Positions 1-6,671 of a stretch of DNA of 12,630 nt are shown here, piece after piece. The translations under genes were made by a program, and so were the position numbers. The number at the start of each line of letters is the position of its first letter. The stretch's first letter is position 1. The notes under the pieces are model-generated. The model was not told the origin of the DNA. It saw nothing but the letters and a program-made list of their open reading frames with translations, and did no database searches. The stretch is from NCBI GenBank assembly GCA_005880345.1, contig VBGE01000141.1, positions 1 to 12,630 of the forward strand, read 5' to 3'. The stretch comes from Chloroflexota bacterium. GTDB taxonomy: Bacteria; Chloroflexota; Dormibacteria; Dormibacterales; Dormibacteraceae.

Positions 1-128
1 TTCTGGACTCGAGGCTAGTTACAAAAGGCTGACGTCGCAGCGACCTGCGTCTAACAGCGCCGCCTCATCCTGGACGTTGACTCAATTGGGTCGGCCAACC
101 ACCAACAAACCCTGAGGTGAGAACGAAG

Positions 129-578
129 ATGAATCCGTTTGCAGCAGTCGCCGTCAAAGCCGTTGGAGCCGCGGGCGTCGCCGCGCTCCTGAGCGTGGGC
201 GCGGTGAGCGTCTCCGCCGCCACACCAACACCGAAGCCGACGGCCACGGCGGGCACGACCACTCCACCGTCGACGGACCGCCACGCCGACCGCCGCGCCA
301 TTCGCCGCGCGGTCATCGAGGCCGAGGCGGACGTGCTCGGCACCACTCCGCAGACGCTGGTCAAGGACCTGAGAGCGGGCCAGAAGGTTTCCGACCTGGC
401 CAGAGACAAGGGCATGACCAAGGAGCAGTTCGAGACGAAGCTGGTCGCCAGCCTGAAGCCGCGGCTCCAGACGCTGGTTGAGCACAAGGTCATCACGCAG
501 GCGCAGGCCGACAAGGCACTCGACCGGATCTCGAAGGGTTACGTGCCCTTCTGGGATGGCATCCACCGCAAGAAGTAG
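129..578 (+). CDS. Small secreted helical protein, function unknown
   Basis: 149 aa from the ATG at 129. A GTG at 117 is in frame, but GAGGTGA (114-120) is a good ribosome binding site 8 nt before the ATG and overlaps that GTG, so the ATG is preferred. Residues 1-30 form a signal peptide ending VSA, with likely cleavage before ATPTP. Residues 31-50 are a Pro/Thr-rich linker. Residues 55-140 are a charged, predicted helical domain with the pattern VLGTTPQTLVKDLRAGQKVSDLARDKGM, then LKPRLQTLVEHKVITQAQADKAL. This resembles short exported helical proteins common in high-GC Gram-positive-like and Chloroflexota genomes, but I cannot name a characterised family. It has its own terminator downstream and is probably monocistronic. 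The first 128 bases show no other gene; a TTGACT at 77-82 has no convincing -10 partner. Confidence 0.8.
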   Translation: MNPFAAVAVKAVGAAGVAALLSVGAVSVSAATPTPKPTATAGTTTPPSTDRHADRRAIRRAVIEAEADVLGTTPQTLVKDLRAGQKVSDLARDKGMTKEQFETKLVASLKPRLQTLVEHKVITQAQADKALDRISKGYVPFWDGIHRKK

Positions 579-600
579 CCGATAAGTCTTCCTCCCCCAT

Positions 601-635
601 GAAGGGCCTGGCGCAAGCCAAGCCCTTTCTTGTTT
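601..635 (+). terminator. Intrinsic terminator of the secreted-protein gene
   Basis: The arms AAGGGC (602-607) and GCCCTT (622-627) pair. Inside them, after one C/A mismatch, TGGC and GCCA pair around a GCAA loop of the GNRA type. The stem is followed by TCTTGTTT (628-635). It lies 23 nt after the stop of the upstream gene. The opposite strand lacks a T tract, so it should act only in the plus direction, between two convergent genes. Confidence 0.8.
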
Positions 636-648
636 CAGGGCCGGCTTG

Positions 649-1425
649 CTACTCGCCTTTGAAGTCAGCCTTGCGCTTCTCGCCGAACGCTTTGATTCCT
701 TCGTTGGCGTCCTTGGAAACGAAGACCCGGCTGATCGCCTCGCGCTCGATGGCGAGGCCGACGTCCAGCGGCGTGCCGTAACCCTGCGTCACCGCCAGCT
801 TGGCGTGGCCGAGCGCGACGCTCGGTCCTGCAGCGACCTTCGTCGCATATTCGATCGCTCCCTCTCGGCACGCGGCCGGGTCTGGAAAGACCCGATCGAC
901 GAGCCCGAGCTCATGCGCTTTGTCAGGCGGCATCGTCGTCGCGTTGATGATGAGATCGAGGCCTTTCGACAGCCCGACCAGCCGCGGCAGCCGCTGCGTG
1001 CCACCCGAGCCGGGGAACAGCCCGAGGTTCGTCTCCGGCAGCCCGATCTGGTACGCGCCCTCGGCGGCGAAACGCAGGTCGCAGGCAAGCGCCAGCTCGA
1101 AGCCGCCTCCCAGGCAGTGCCCGGCGATCGCGGCGATGAAGATGATCGGGGTGTTCTCCATCTTGCGGAACGACTCGTGCGCGAGCAGCGCGGTCATGAC
1201 TCGTGAACGAGTGGTGCCGGCGGCAAAAGCGCTGACGTCGGCGCCCGCGGAAAAGAATTTCTCCGATGCGCTGGTCACGACAACAGCGTGAATGTCCTCA
1301 TCGGCGCGCACGTCGTCGATGGCGCTCGCGAAGGAGCGTAAGAACGCGTAGTCGTAGCTGTTGGCCGGCGGGCGATCCAGGACGAGGACGCCCACGCCAC
1401 CCTGCTTCTCCAACCTCACAGGCAT
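649..1425 (-). CDS. Enoyl-CoA hydratase/isomerase family protein
   Basis: 258 aa, the usual length for a crotonase. Crotonases act on acyl-CoA thioesters; the hydratases add water to trans-2-enoyl-CoA in beta-oxidation or related acyl-CoA pathways. The oxyanion-hole segment FFSAGADVSAF is at about 57-67 and the second one, AGHCLGGGFELALACD, at about 101-116. Both glutamates used by classical hydratases appear present: E110 in GGGFELA and E131 in GLPETNLG, followed by PGSGGTQRLPR. The C-terminus EGIKAFGEKRKADFKG is typical. A true hydratase is therefore plausible, but the substrate cannot be read from the sequence. The ATG at 1425 is the natural start. Its ribosome site is weak, with AAGG lying inside a palindrome (1430-1443). 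It diverges from the aldehyde dehydrogenase gene and converges on the secreted-protein gene. Confidence 0.93.
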   Translation of the reverse strand: MPVRLEKQGGVGVLVLDRPPANSYDYAFLRSFASAIDDVRADEDIHAVVVTSASEKFFSAGADVSAFAAGTTRSRVMTALLAHESFRKMENTPIIFIAAIAGHCLGGGFELALACDLRFAAEGAYQIGLPETNLGLFPGSGGTQRLPRLVGLSKGLDLIINATTMPPDKAHELGLVDRVFPDPAACREGAIEYATKVAAGPSVALGHAKLAVTQGYGTPLDVGLAIEREAISRVFVSKDANEGIKAFGEKRKADFKGE

Positions 1426-1429
1426 GACC

Positions 1430-1443
1430 CGATAACCTTATCG
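1430..1443. promoter_or_regulatory. Short palindrome at the hydratase ribosome site
   Basis: CGATAA-CC-TTATCG is a perfect inverted repeat with 6-bp arms, ending 5 bp before the hydratase start codon. On the minus strand its centre holds the only AAGG that could serve as Shine-Dalgarno. It may be an operator or a small hairpin affecting initiation. The structure is seen; the role is inferred. Confidence 0.4.
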
Positions 1444-1447
1444 AAGT

Positions 1448-1493
1448 GGATCCCCACGAATTCCGAGGCTTCGCCGTGAATTCGCGGGGACCC
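1448..1493. repeat. 16-bp inverted repeat in the divergent promoter region
   Basis: Arms 1448-1463 and 1478-1493 are inverted copies with two mismatches, separated by 14 bp that contain a small nested GGC-TTC-GCC hairpin. On plus-strand RNA the mismatches are A/C. On minus-strand RNA they become G-U pairs, so a complete 16-pair stem could form in a leader of the enoyl-CoA hydratase mRNA. It could equally be a DNA operator shared by the hydratase and the aldehyde dehydrogenase. No U tract follows, so it is not a standard terminator. Confidence 0.55.
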
Positions 1494-1525
1494 CTGACGA
1501 ATCAACGAACCGACGGGGGTGGCGC

Positions 1526-2956
1526 ATGGCGACGATGATCATCGAAGGCGACAGGACCAAGGCCGCATCGGGCAAAACGTACGAGGTCCGCAACCCGGCC
1601 ACCGGCGAGGTCGTCGACGAGGTTCCCGCCGGCGGTCCCGCGGACGTCGACAAGGCGGCGCAGGCTGCGGCGAAGGCTTTCCCTGCGTGGTCGAAGCTTC
1701 CCGCCAACAAGCGGGCCGAGATCCTGCACAAGGCGGCGCGTCACATGCTGGAAAAGGTCGAGCACATCGCGCCGATCCTGACCAGGGAGCAGGGCAAGAC
1801 GCTGCTCGAGTCGCGCATCGAGGCGCAGCGGTTCGGCGAGAACATCGCGTGGTTCGCCGACCTGGCGGACAAGATCCACGGCGAGCACGTCCGGCTGCCC
1901 GACCTCACGACCTATGGCCTGGTCGTGCGCAAGCCGATCGGCGTGTGCGGCGCCATCGTGCCGTGGAACTTTCCTTTGACCCTGGCGGCCAACAAGGTCG
2001 CGCCCGCGATTGCCGCGGGCAACACCGTAGTCCTGAAACCCGCGAGCACGACGCCGCTGTCGACGCTCGCATGCATCGAGGCGTTGATCGAAGGCGGGCT
2101 GCCCGAGGGCGTGGTCAACGTCGTGGTCGGCCAGGCGACGGGGGACGCCATCGTGGCGCACCCGCTGATCCGCAAGATCGCGCTCACCGGTTCCACCCCG
2201 ACAGGCAAGAAGGTGATGACTCGCGCGGCGGAGCTTCTGAAGAAGGTCACCCTCGAGCTCGGCGGCAGCGATCCATGCATCGTCCTCGACGACGCGGACC
2301 TGGAGGGCGCGGCCCGCGCCATCTCGGTGGGCCGCTTTTTCAACTGCGGCCAGGCGTGCCTTGCCGTGAAGCGGCTGTACGTGCAGGAAGGCGCCTACGA
2401 CGCGCTGCTGGAGAAGTTGATTGCCCGCGCGTCCAAGCTCAAGCCGGGCAATGGCCTCGACAAGGACAGCCGGATGGGCCCGATGCACTCGGAAACGCAG
2501 CGTGCGGAGGTCGAGGCGCAGGTCAAGGACGCCATCGACAAGGGCGCCAAGGTTCTGTACGGCGGCGGCCGCCCGAAGGGCTCGGAGTACGAGAAGGGCT
2601 GGTTCATCGAGCCGGCCATCCTCGAGAACGTCCCCGACGGCGCCCGCATGTGGACCGAGGAGGTCTTCGGTCCCGCTCTGCCCGTACGCCGGATCAAGGA
2701 CCTTGATGAGGGCTTGCGGCTTGCCAACGACTCGCCGTTCGGCCTCGGGTCATCGATCTGGACGTCGAACATGGGCGCCGCGCACCGCGCGGTCAACGAG
2801 CTGGAGGCCGGCTACACCTGGGTCAACGCGCTGCAGATCGCACACGACGAGCTGCCGTTCGGGGGCACCAAGCAGTCCGGGTTCGGCAAGGAGCATGGGG
2901 TGGAGGCTTTCCTCCAGTACACAGAGGAGAAGTCGGTCGTCTACGGAGGGCTCTGA
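1526..2956 (+). CDS. NAD(P)-dependent aldehyde dehydrogenase, succinate-semialdehyde dehydrogenase-like
   Basis: 476 aa, close to the length of succinate-semialdehyde dehydrogenases, which oxidise an aldehyde to its acid with NAD(P)+. Visible landmarks are PWNFP with N148, KPAS with K171, the TGSTPTGKK cofactor loop at about 221-229, the general base E244 in VTLELGGSDP, and the nucleophile C278 in FFNCGQACLA. EVFGPALPV, LPFGGTKQSGFGKEHG and the C-terminal oligomerisation strand follow, so the enzyme looks complete and active. Serine replaces the glutamate of the usual KPAE motif, which in this superfamily often goes with acceptance of NADP+; this is inference. The ATG has GGGGGTGG about 6 nt upstream. 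It is divergent from an enoyl-CoA hydratase gene, hinting at a carboxylic-acid or acyl-CoA route, but the substrate is not determined. A 29-bp gap leads to a small membrane protein gene. Confidence 0.93.
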   Translation: MATMIIEGDRTKAASGKTYEVRNPATGEVVDEVPAGGPADVDKAAQAAAKAFPAWSKLPANKRAEILHKAARHMLEKVEHIAPILTREQGKTLLESRIEAQRFGENIAWFADLADKIHGEHVRLPDLTTYGLVVRKPIGVCGAIVPWNFPLTLAANKVAPAIAAGNTVVLKPASTTPLSTLACIEALIEGGLPEGVVNVVVGQATGDAIVAHPLIRKIALTGSTPTGKKVMTRAAELLKKVTLELGGSDPCIVLDDADLEGAARAISVGRFFNCGQACLAVKRLYVQEGAYDALLEKLIARASKLKPGNGLDKDSRMGPMHSETQRAEVEAQVKDAIDKGAKVLYGGGRPKGSEYEKGWFIEPAILENVPDGARMWTEEVFGPALPVRRIKDLDEGLRLANDSPFGLGSSIWTSNMGAAHRAVNELEAGYTWVNALQIAHDELPFGGTKQSGFGKEHGVEAFLQYTEEKSVVYGGL

Positions 2957-2985
2957 CGAGTAACCGGCCGGGGTAATCCACCGGC

Positions 2986-3180
2986 GTGAGAGCAGGACTG
3001 GCGATCGTCGGTGCGTTGATCTTGCTGGCGGGCGCTGTGTTCGCCGGTCAGGGGCTGGGCAAGATCCCGGGCAGCTTCATGACCGGGGACATGAGGTGGT
3101 TCTGGATCGGGTCGGCGATGGTGGTGGTCGGCCTGGCTCTGGGCGTGGTGGGACTGCTTCGACCGGCCAAACGGGCCTGA
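2986..3180 (+). CDS. Small two-helix membrane protein, hypothetical
   Basis: 64 aa from a GTG start. Hydrophobic segments at about 4-22 and 40-58 flank a short loop containing GQGLGKIPGSFMTGDMRWFWIG. The loop with PGSFMTGD recalls short two-helix proteins I remember from other high-GC bacteria; their function is unknown. The C-terminus RPAKRA is basic and would lie in the cytoplasm. It follows the aldehyde dehydrogenase by 29 bp and may be co-transcribed. It ends 5 bp before the first palindrome of a doublet. Confidence 0.72.
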   Translation: MRAGLAIVGALILLAGAVFAGQGLGKIPGSFMTGDMRWFWIGSAMVVVGLALGVVGLLRPAKRA

Positions 3181-3185
3181 CCCAC

Positions 3186-3205
3186 CGGTTAGTCCGGACT
3201 AACCG
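3186..3205. repeat. Palindrome copy 1 (CGGTTAGTCC/GGACTAACCG)
   Basis: Perfect 20-bp palindrome just after the stop of the small membrane protein. It is the first member of a doublet; its centre at 3195.5 is 42 bp from that of copy 2. The core TAGTCCGGACTA is shared with all four copies in the window. Confidence 0.9.
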
Positions 3206-3227
3206 ACCCTTTCAGTCGCCAAATACC

Positions 3228-3247
3228 CGGATAGTCCGGACTATCCG
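3228..3247. repeat. Palindrome copy 2 (CGGATAGTCC/GGACTATCCG)
   Basis: Perfect 20-bp palindrome, identical in sequence to copy 3 at 10313-10332. It lies 8 bp past the end of the DksA-like gene (minus strand), between convergent genes. Folded RNA would give an 8-bp stem with a CCGG loop. In the minus direction the next bases include TATTTG, a poor U tract, so terminator use is possible but weak. Confidence 0.9.
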
Positions 3248-3255
3248 AGCAACTG

Positions 3256-3651
3256 TTAGGCCGTTCGGCCGTTGATCCTGTCCCAGTGGGATTGGCATTC
3301 GACGCACCGCGTCGCGGCCGGCTGGTACTTCAGCCTGGCCTCGGGAATGCGCCGGCCGCAGCCTTCGCAGACCCCGTACGTGCCCTCGCGCAGCTTTTCG
3401 AGCGCACGCTCGACCTGCTCGCGGTTCTGGTCCAGCAGGTGGACCAGAAGGTCCGTCGTCTCGCGGTCGGAAAGCGCCTGGGCGAGGTCGGTGTCCTCTG
3501 GAATCCCCGTGATGACTCCGCCGACGACGTCGTTCAGCGGACGGTGGAGCCCGGCCTCTTCGCCGCACTGCGCGGCCAGGAGCTCGAGCCGTCTCCGGTC
3601 AGCCTCGAGCCTCTCCTCCGGCGCGTTGTCGCTGGTCTTCCGTGTGGCCAT
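3256..3651 (-). CDS. DksA/TraR-type C4 zinc-finger protein
   Basis: 131 aa. Residues 53-92 are a predicted charged helix. A C-terminal finger follows with C95, C98, C116 and C119 (C-X2-C-X17-C-X2-C) in YGVCEGCGRRIPEARLKYQPAATRCVECQ, the signature of the TraR/DksA family. DksA binds the RNA polymerase secondary channel and works with ppGpp. The acidic residues expected at the coiled-coil tip of true DksA are not obvious here, so a general DksA-like or dodecin-YteA-like role is safer than naming it DksA. The ATG is preceded by GGAGGGGGG, a strong ribosome site. A GGTTAGTC half-site, matching one arm of palindrome copy 1, lies in the leader just before the start codon. Palindrome copies 1 and 2 lie just beyond the stop. 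Confidence 0.85.
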   Translation of the reverse strand: MATRKTSDNAPEERLEADRRRLELLAAQCGEEAGLHRPLNDVVGGVITGIPEDTDLAQALSDRETTDLLVHLLDQNREQVERALEKLREGTYGVCEGCGRRIPEARLKYQPAATRCVECQSHWDRINGRTA

Positions 3652-3760
3652 CTGACTAACCCCCCTCCAATCTCCTTACCGGCCTCGGCGTCGGATGGAT
3701 TCCGAGAGTTGGAACGCGTGCACCGACGGGCGTACCCGCTCCCGCACAATTAGCCGCCTG

Positions 3761-4348
3761 ATGCGGTCCCCGCTGCCATTCCCCCGGATTACGCTCGCCG
3801 CTGTTGCCCTGGTGGTCGTTCTGGCCGGTTGCCAACCGGGGGGCTCGCACCCGGTGCCGAGCGTACCTCAGATCGGGAGCAATCTCAAGTGCTCTCAGGG
3901 AGACCACGGCTACCAGGACATCCAAGCCGGCTGGGGGTTCTGCTACCCAGGCACGTGGCGCTACATCGAGCGGTCCCAGGCCAGCCAGAGCCCGCCCGGG
4001 CTGGACCTCACCTTCGACATCACCGACTTCGCCTGCTCGAGCCCCGGCCCAGGCGGCACGGCGCCCAAGTGCTCGCCCAACGCAGGCTCTTTCGCTTTCA
4101 TGATCATCTCGACCTACCAGCGAGGCAGCGCGACCGACCTGCCGTCCTGGATCCAGGGCAACATGACCAACCCGCCGGCCAGCGAATCGATCGCGTGGGG
4201 CAACTCAGTCCAGGCCGTGAAGCTGGCGGACGGGCGGCGCGTGGCGCTGACCCCGCACCACGTGGTGATCATGGAGCTTCGCCCCGGGCCGCTCGACCTC
4301 GAGGCGGCCATGTCCTCGAGGCTGAGCACCTGGTCGTTCGATTTCTAG
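3761..4348 (+). CDS. Predicted lipoprotein, function unknown
   Basis: 195 aa from the ATG at 3761. The open frame extends to 3695, but that would put 22 non-hydrophobic residues before the signal. From 3761 the protein has a basic start, a hydrophobic stretch (about 8-21) and the lipobox L-A-G-C with C24, predicting lipidation and anchoring on the outer face of the membrane. The mature part has SNLKCSQGDHGYQDIQAGWGFCYPGTWRYIE, a pattern seen in extracytoplasmic domains with a GY-FCYP-W motif, and several cysteines (such as C44, C61, C98 and C108) that could form disulphides. No family could be assigned. It diverges from the DksA-like gene and converges with the SCP2 gene. Confidence 0.78.
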   Translation: MRSPLPFPRITLAAVALVVVLAGCQPGGSHPVPSVPQIGSNLKCSQGDHGYQDIQAGWGFCYPGTWRYIERSQASQSPPGLDLTFDITDFACSSPGPGGTAPKCSPNAGSFAFMIISTYQRGSATDLPSWIQGNMTNPPASESIAWGNSVQAVKLADGRRVALTPHHVVIMELRPGPLDLEAAMSSRLSTWSFDF

Positions 4349-4362
4349 TAGGCCGTTGGCCT

Positions 4363-4385
4363 CCCTCTCCCCGCAGGGGTGAGGG
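4363..4385. terminator. Strong hairpin between convergent genes, possible terminator
   Basis: Arms 4363-4372 and 4376-4385 pair as CCCTC-t-CCCC with GGGG-t-GAGGG around a GCA loop, nine pairs and one T/T mismatch. It sits between the lipoprotein stop (4348) and the SCP2 stop (4402), where a bidirectional terminator would be expected. Neither side has a T tract, so intrinsic termination is uncertain. Confidence 0.4.
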
Positions 4386-4401
4386 GCGAGAAAGAAGCTT
4401 G

Positions 4402-4740
4402 TTACGGCCTCCGGAACATCGACTGCATCTTGATCGCCAGGCCCATGTCGCCTTTGATCTTCAGCTTCCCCTGCATGAAGGCCGCGGTCCCGTCGAGCTG
4501 GCCGGTCATGATCTTCACCCAGTCATGCGAGTCGGCCAGCAGCGTGAGGTTGGCAGGCTCACCAGGGTCGCCCTTGCCGGACTCGGCCTTGCCGTCGTGG
4601 ATCCGCACCCACCACTTGCCGCCGCCGTCGCCGCTGAGGTCGAACTGAATCGTCGCCTTGGTGGTTCCGGCCTTCTCGGGGATGAGATATTCCGGCATCG
4701 CGTCCACGATCTGGTCCGGGGTCATTTGCACGTCAGACAT
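4402..4740 (-). CDS. SCP2 sterol-binding domain protein
   Basis: 112 aa, a stand-alone SCP2 domain. Visible features are the strand pair IQFDLSGDGGGKWWVRIHDGKAESGKG, then ANLTLLADSHDWVKIMTGQLDGTAAFMQGKLKIKGDMGLAIKMQSMF, which is the family's characteristic G-D---AFM-GK-KIKGDM pattern. SCP2 domains make a hydrophobic tunnel for lipids or acyl-CoA; the ligand cannot be told. There is no signal peptide, so it is cytoplasmic. The ATG has AGGAGG 5 nt upstream. The divergent partner is an MBL-fold hydrolase, and both may share the AGTAC boxes between them. Confidence 0.9.
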   Translation of the reverse strand: MSDVQMTPDQIVDAMPEYLIPEKAGTTKATIQFDLSGDGGGKWWVRIHDGKAESGKGDPGEPANLTLLADSHDWVKIMTGQLDGTAAFMQGKLKIKGDMGLAIKMQSMFRRP

Positions 4741-4772
4741 CAGAGCCTCCTGAATTCGTTCGTCGTGTTTTT

Positions 4773-4799
4773 AGTACGTTCGAGTACCGCTCAGTACTC
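4773..4799. promoter_or_regulatory. Three AGTAC boxes at 10-bp steps, putative operator
   Basis: AGTAC occurs at 4773, 4783 and 4793, each followed by 5 unrelated bases, so the boxes lie on one face of the helix. The last two are also part of a GAGTAC-N6-GTACTC inverted repeat (4782-4799). The array lies in the 85-bp gap between the divergent SCP2 and MBL-hydrolase genes. The pattern is seen directly; operator function is inferred. Confidence 0.5.
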
Positions 4800-4825
4800 A
4801 TCTTAGCCGCAGCCTGAACGAGAAT

Positions 4826-5812
4826 TTGCCGGTGGCCGTCGATCTCGCGCTGACCGAAATCACGTCGGGCGTCTTCGAGCTCCGCCTGCCGATCCCGTTC
4901 GAGGACGGCCTGGTCAACGTCTTCGTCTTTCCCGACGGCAAGGAGGCCGACCTGCTCGACTGCGGCATGAACGCCGACGAGTCGGTCGAAATGATCCGCC
5001 GGGGCCTGCGCCTGCTCGGAGCGGAGAGGCTGCGCACGCTGATGGTCACGCACATCCATCCCGACCACTACGGGGCCGCGGGCACATTCGCCGGCGGACC
5101 CGGACTGGCCAACCTGTACATCCACCGGCTCGAGGTCCCGCTGGTGAATCCGCGCTACGTCGAGCTCGAGCATCTGGTTGACGAGGTGCGGCGCTATCTC
5201 CTGGTCAACGGCGTGCCCGCGGAAGAGTCGGACGTGCTGAGCAACTCGCAGCGTGCGTTGAGCCAGGTCGTGAAGACAGCGGAGGCGTCCGTGCAGCTCG
5301 ACGGAGCCGAGACGGTTCAAATGGGAACGCGCGAGCTCCGAGTCGAGTGGACACCCGGCCACTCGCCGGGACACATCTGCCTGTACGACATAACGGAAGG
5401 CCTGCTGTTCGCGGGCGACCACATCCTGCCGGAGTTGTCGCCCAACATCGGGCTGCACCCGCAGAGCACGCCGGACCCGCTGCACGAATATCTCGAAGGG
5501 CTGCGGCGCATGGCCGCCCTGCAGCCGACGCGCGTGCTGCCCGCACACGGCCGTCCCTTCACGAACGCACCCGAGCGCGTCGAGGTCCTTGTTGCGCATC
5601 ATCAACGTCGCCTCGACCAGATCCTCGAGATCGTGGGCCGCGACGAAAAATCGGCCTGGCAGGTCGCGTTGGAACTGTGGGGAGTACGCGAGAACCTTTA
5701 TGAGAAGCGTCTCGCGCTGCAGGAAGGCCTGGCCCACCTGCAGGCCCTCGCGGTGGAGGGCCGCGTGACGAAGACGGTTACGCCTGAGTCCGTGCGGTGG
5801 CGACTGGTTTGA
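4826..5812 (+). CDS. MBL-fold metallo-hydrolase with C-terminal winged helix
   Basis: 328 aa from TTG 4826; GTG 4832 is an equally possible start, and neither has a good ribosome site. The metal site reads THIHPDHYG (H76, H78, D80, H81), then TPGHSPGH with H179, AGDHILPELSPNIG with D198, and VLPAHGRPF with the last histidine. This is the standard two-metal arrangement of the metallo-beta-lactamase fold. Residues from about 250 to 328 form a helical and winged-helix region (HHQRRLDQILEI to GRVTK), as in LACTB2-like hydrolases. Relatives include thioesterase-like and nuclease-like enzymes, so the substrate is open. The 3' end overlaps the convergent degV gene by 35 bp. Confidence 0.9.
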   Translation: MPVAVDLALTEITSGVFELRLPIPFEDGLVNVFVFPDGKEADLLDCGMNADESVEMIRRGLRLLGAERLRTLMVTHIHPDHYGAAGTFAGGPGLANLYIHRLEVPLVNPRYVELEHLVDEVRRYLLVNGVPAEESDVLSNSQRALSQVVKTAEASVQLDGAETVQMGTRELRVEWTPGHSPGHICLYDITEGLLFAGDHILPELSPNIGLHPQSTPDPLHEYLEGLRRMAALQPTRVLPAHGRPFTNAPERVEVLVAHHQRRLDQILEIVGRDEKSAWQVALELWGVRENLYEKRLALQEGLAHLQALAVEGRVTKTVTPESVRWRLV

Positions 5813-6671
5813 TGCCGAGCGGCAGCAGGTCGGCGGGGTAGCAGCCGACTCCGACGACACCCGGCCCCGCGTGCGCGCCAACCACGGGCCCGAGCGGCTG
5901 GATCATCAGGGTCTCCGCCACCGGCTCCAGAGCACGCGCAACGCGCTCTGCATCCGCCTCGGCGTCGGCGTGTCCGACGATGACGCAGAGACCCTTGCCG
6001 CGGTCCACCTCGCGCGTCAGCTCGACAATGCGGTTGAGCGCGCGGTCGAATGTGCGCACTCGCTCAAGAGGCGTCACGAGCCCGTCGCGGATGCACAGCA
6101 CCGGCTTCACCTGCAGCACCGAGCCGAGCATCGCGCTCGCGCGTCCGATACGACCGCCCCGTCGCAAGAACTCGAGTGTGGCGACGGAGAAATACGTTTG
6201 CACCTTGTCGCGCATGCCGGTGATGCGCTCGATGATGGATGCGGCGGACTCGCCATGCGCAGCCATCTCCGACGCGGCCAGGGTCAAGAGGCCCAGGGAC
6301 ATGGAGACGAGCTGCGAGTCGACGACGTGGACTCGTTTGGGATCCGTCATCTCGGCGCCCTGCACCGCAGACGCATATGTCCCGCTCAGCTTTTCCGATA
6401 TGTGAACCGATACGACATCTGTGTGATCGTTCAGCAGCTGCGCGTACGTCTCCGCGAACCGGCCGGGCGACGGTTGTGACGTGGTCGGATGCGTCGTTGC
6501 GTTGGGCAGCTTGCGATAGAACTCCGACGGCCGGATGTCCACGCCGTCGAGCAACGAGCGGCCTTCGAAATGAAGTGTCAGTGGCACGACGGTGATCGAC
6601 CTGCCTTTCGTCAGCTGCGATGGCAGGTCAGAGGTCGAGTCCGTGACGATCGCGATCCGGCCCTCGGTCAT
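5778..6671 (-). CDS. DegV family protein (FakB-like fatty-acid binding)
   Basis: 297 aa, full length for DegV. Visible motifs are IVTDSTSDLP (about 8-17), HPTTSQPSPG (61-70), SEKLSGTYASA (92-102), VVDSQLVSMSLG, TLEFLRRGGRIGRASAMLGSVLQVKPVL (165-192) and the C-terminal GPVVGAHAGPGVVGVG. DegV/FakB proteins bind a fatty acid and present it to the kinase FakA for phosphorylation; no fakA lies in the window. The ATG overlaps the mgtC stop in ATGA, so translation is probably coupled. It is the third gene of a nuclease-mgtC-degV operon. Its end overlaps the MBL gene on the other strand by 35 bp. Confidence 0.93.
   Translation of the reverse strand: MTEGRIAIVTDSTSDLPSQLTKGRSITVVPLTLHFEGRSLLDGVDIRPSEFYRKLPNATTHPTTSQPSPGRFAETYAQLLNDHTDVVSVHISEKLSGTYASAVQGAEMTDPKRVHVVDSQLVSMSLGLLTLAASEMAAHGESAASIIERITGMRDKVQTYFSVATLEFLRRGGRIGRASAMLGSVLQVKPVLCIRDGLVTPLERVRTFDRALNRIVELTREVDRGKGLCVIVGHADAEADAERVARALEPVAETLMIQPLGPVVGAHAGPGVVGVGCYPADLLPLGIKPVATARTQA

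Noticed and set aside
77..110. TTGACT as the -35 of a promoter for the first gene
   Set aside because: No acceptable -10 hexamer lies 16-18 bp downstream.
1502..2706. Long open frames on both strands across the aldehyde dehydrogenase gene
   Set aside because: They are Arg/Gly/Ala-rich shadow translations of a GC-rich gene whose real frame has all aldehyde dehydrogenase motifs.
3186..3247. Doublet read as an insertion-sequence remnant or MITE
   Set aside because: No transposase, no target duplication, no flanking similarity to the second doublet, and the spacers are unrelated in sequence.
4733..5881. 382-codon minus-strand open frame opposite the MBL hydrolase
   Set aside because: Composition is typical of an antisense shadow and no domain is recognisable; the plus frame has the complete metal site.
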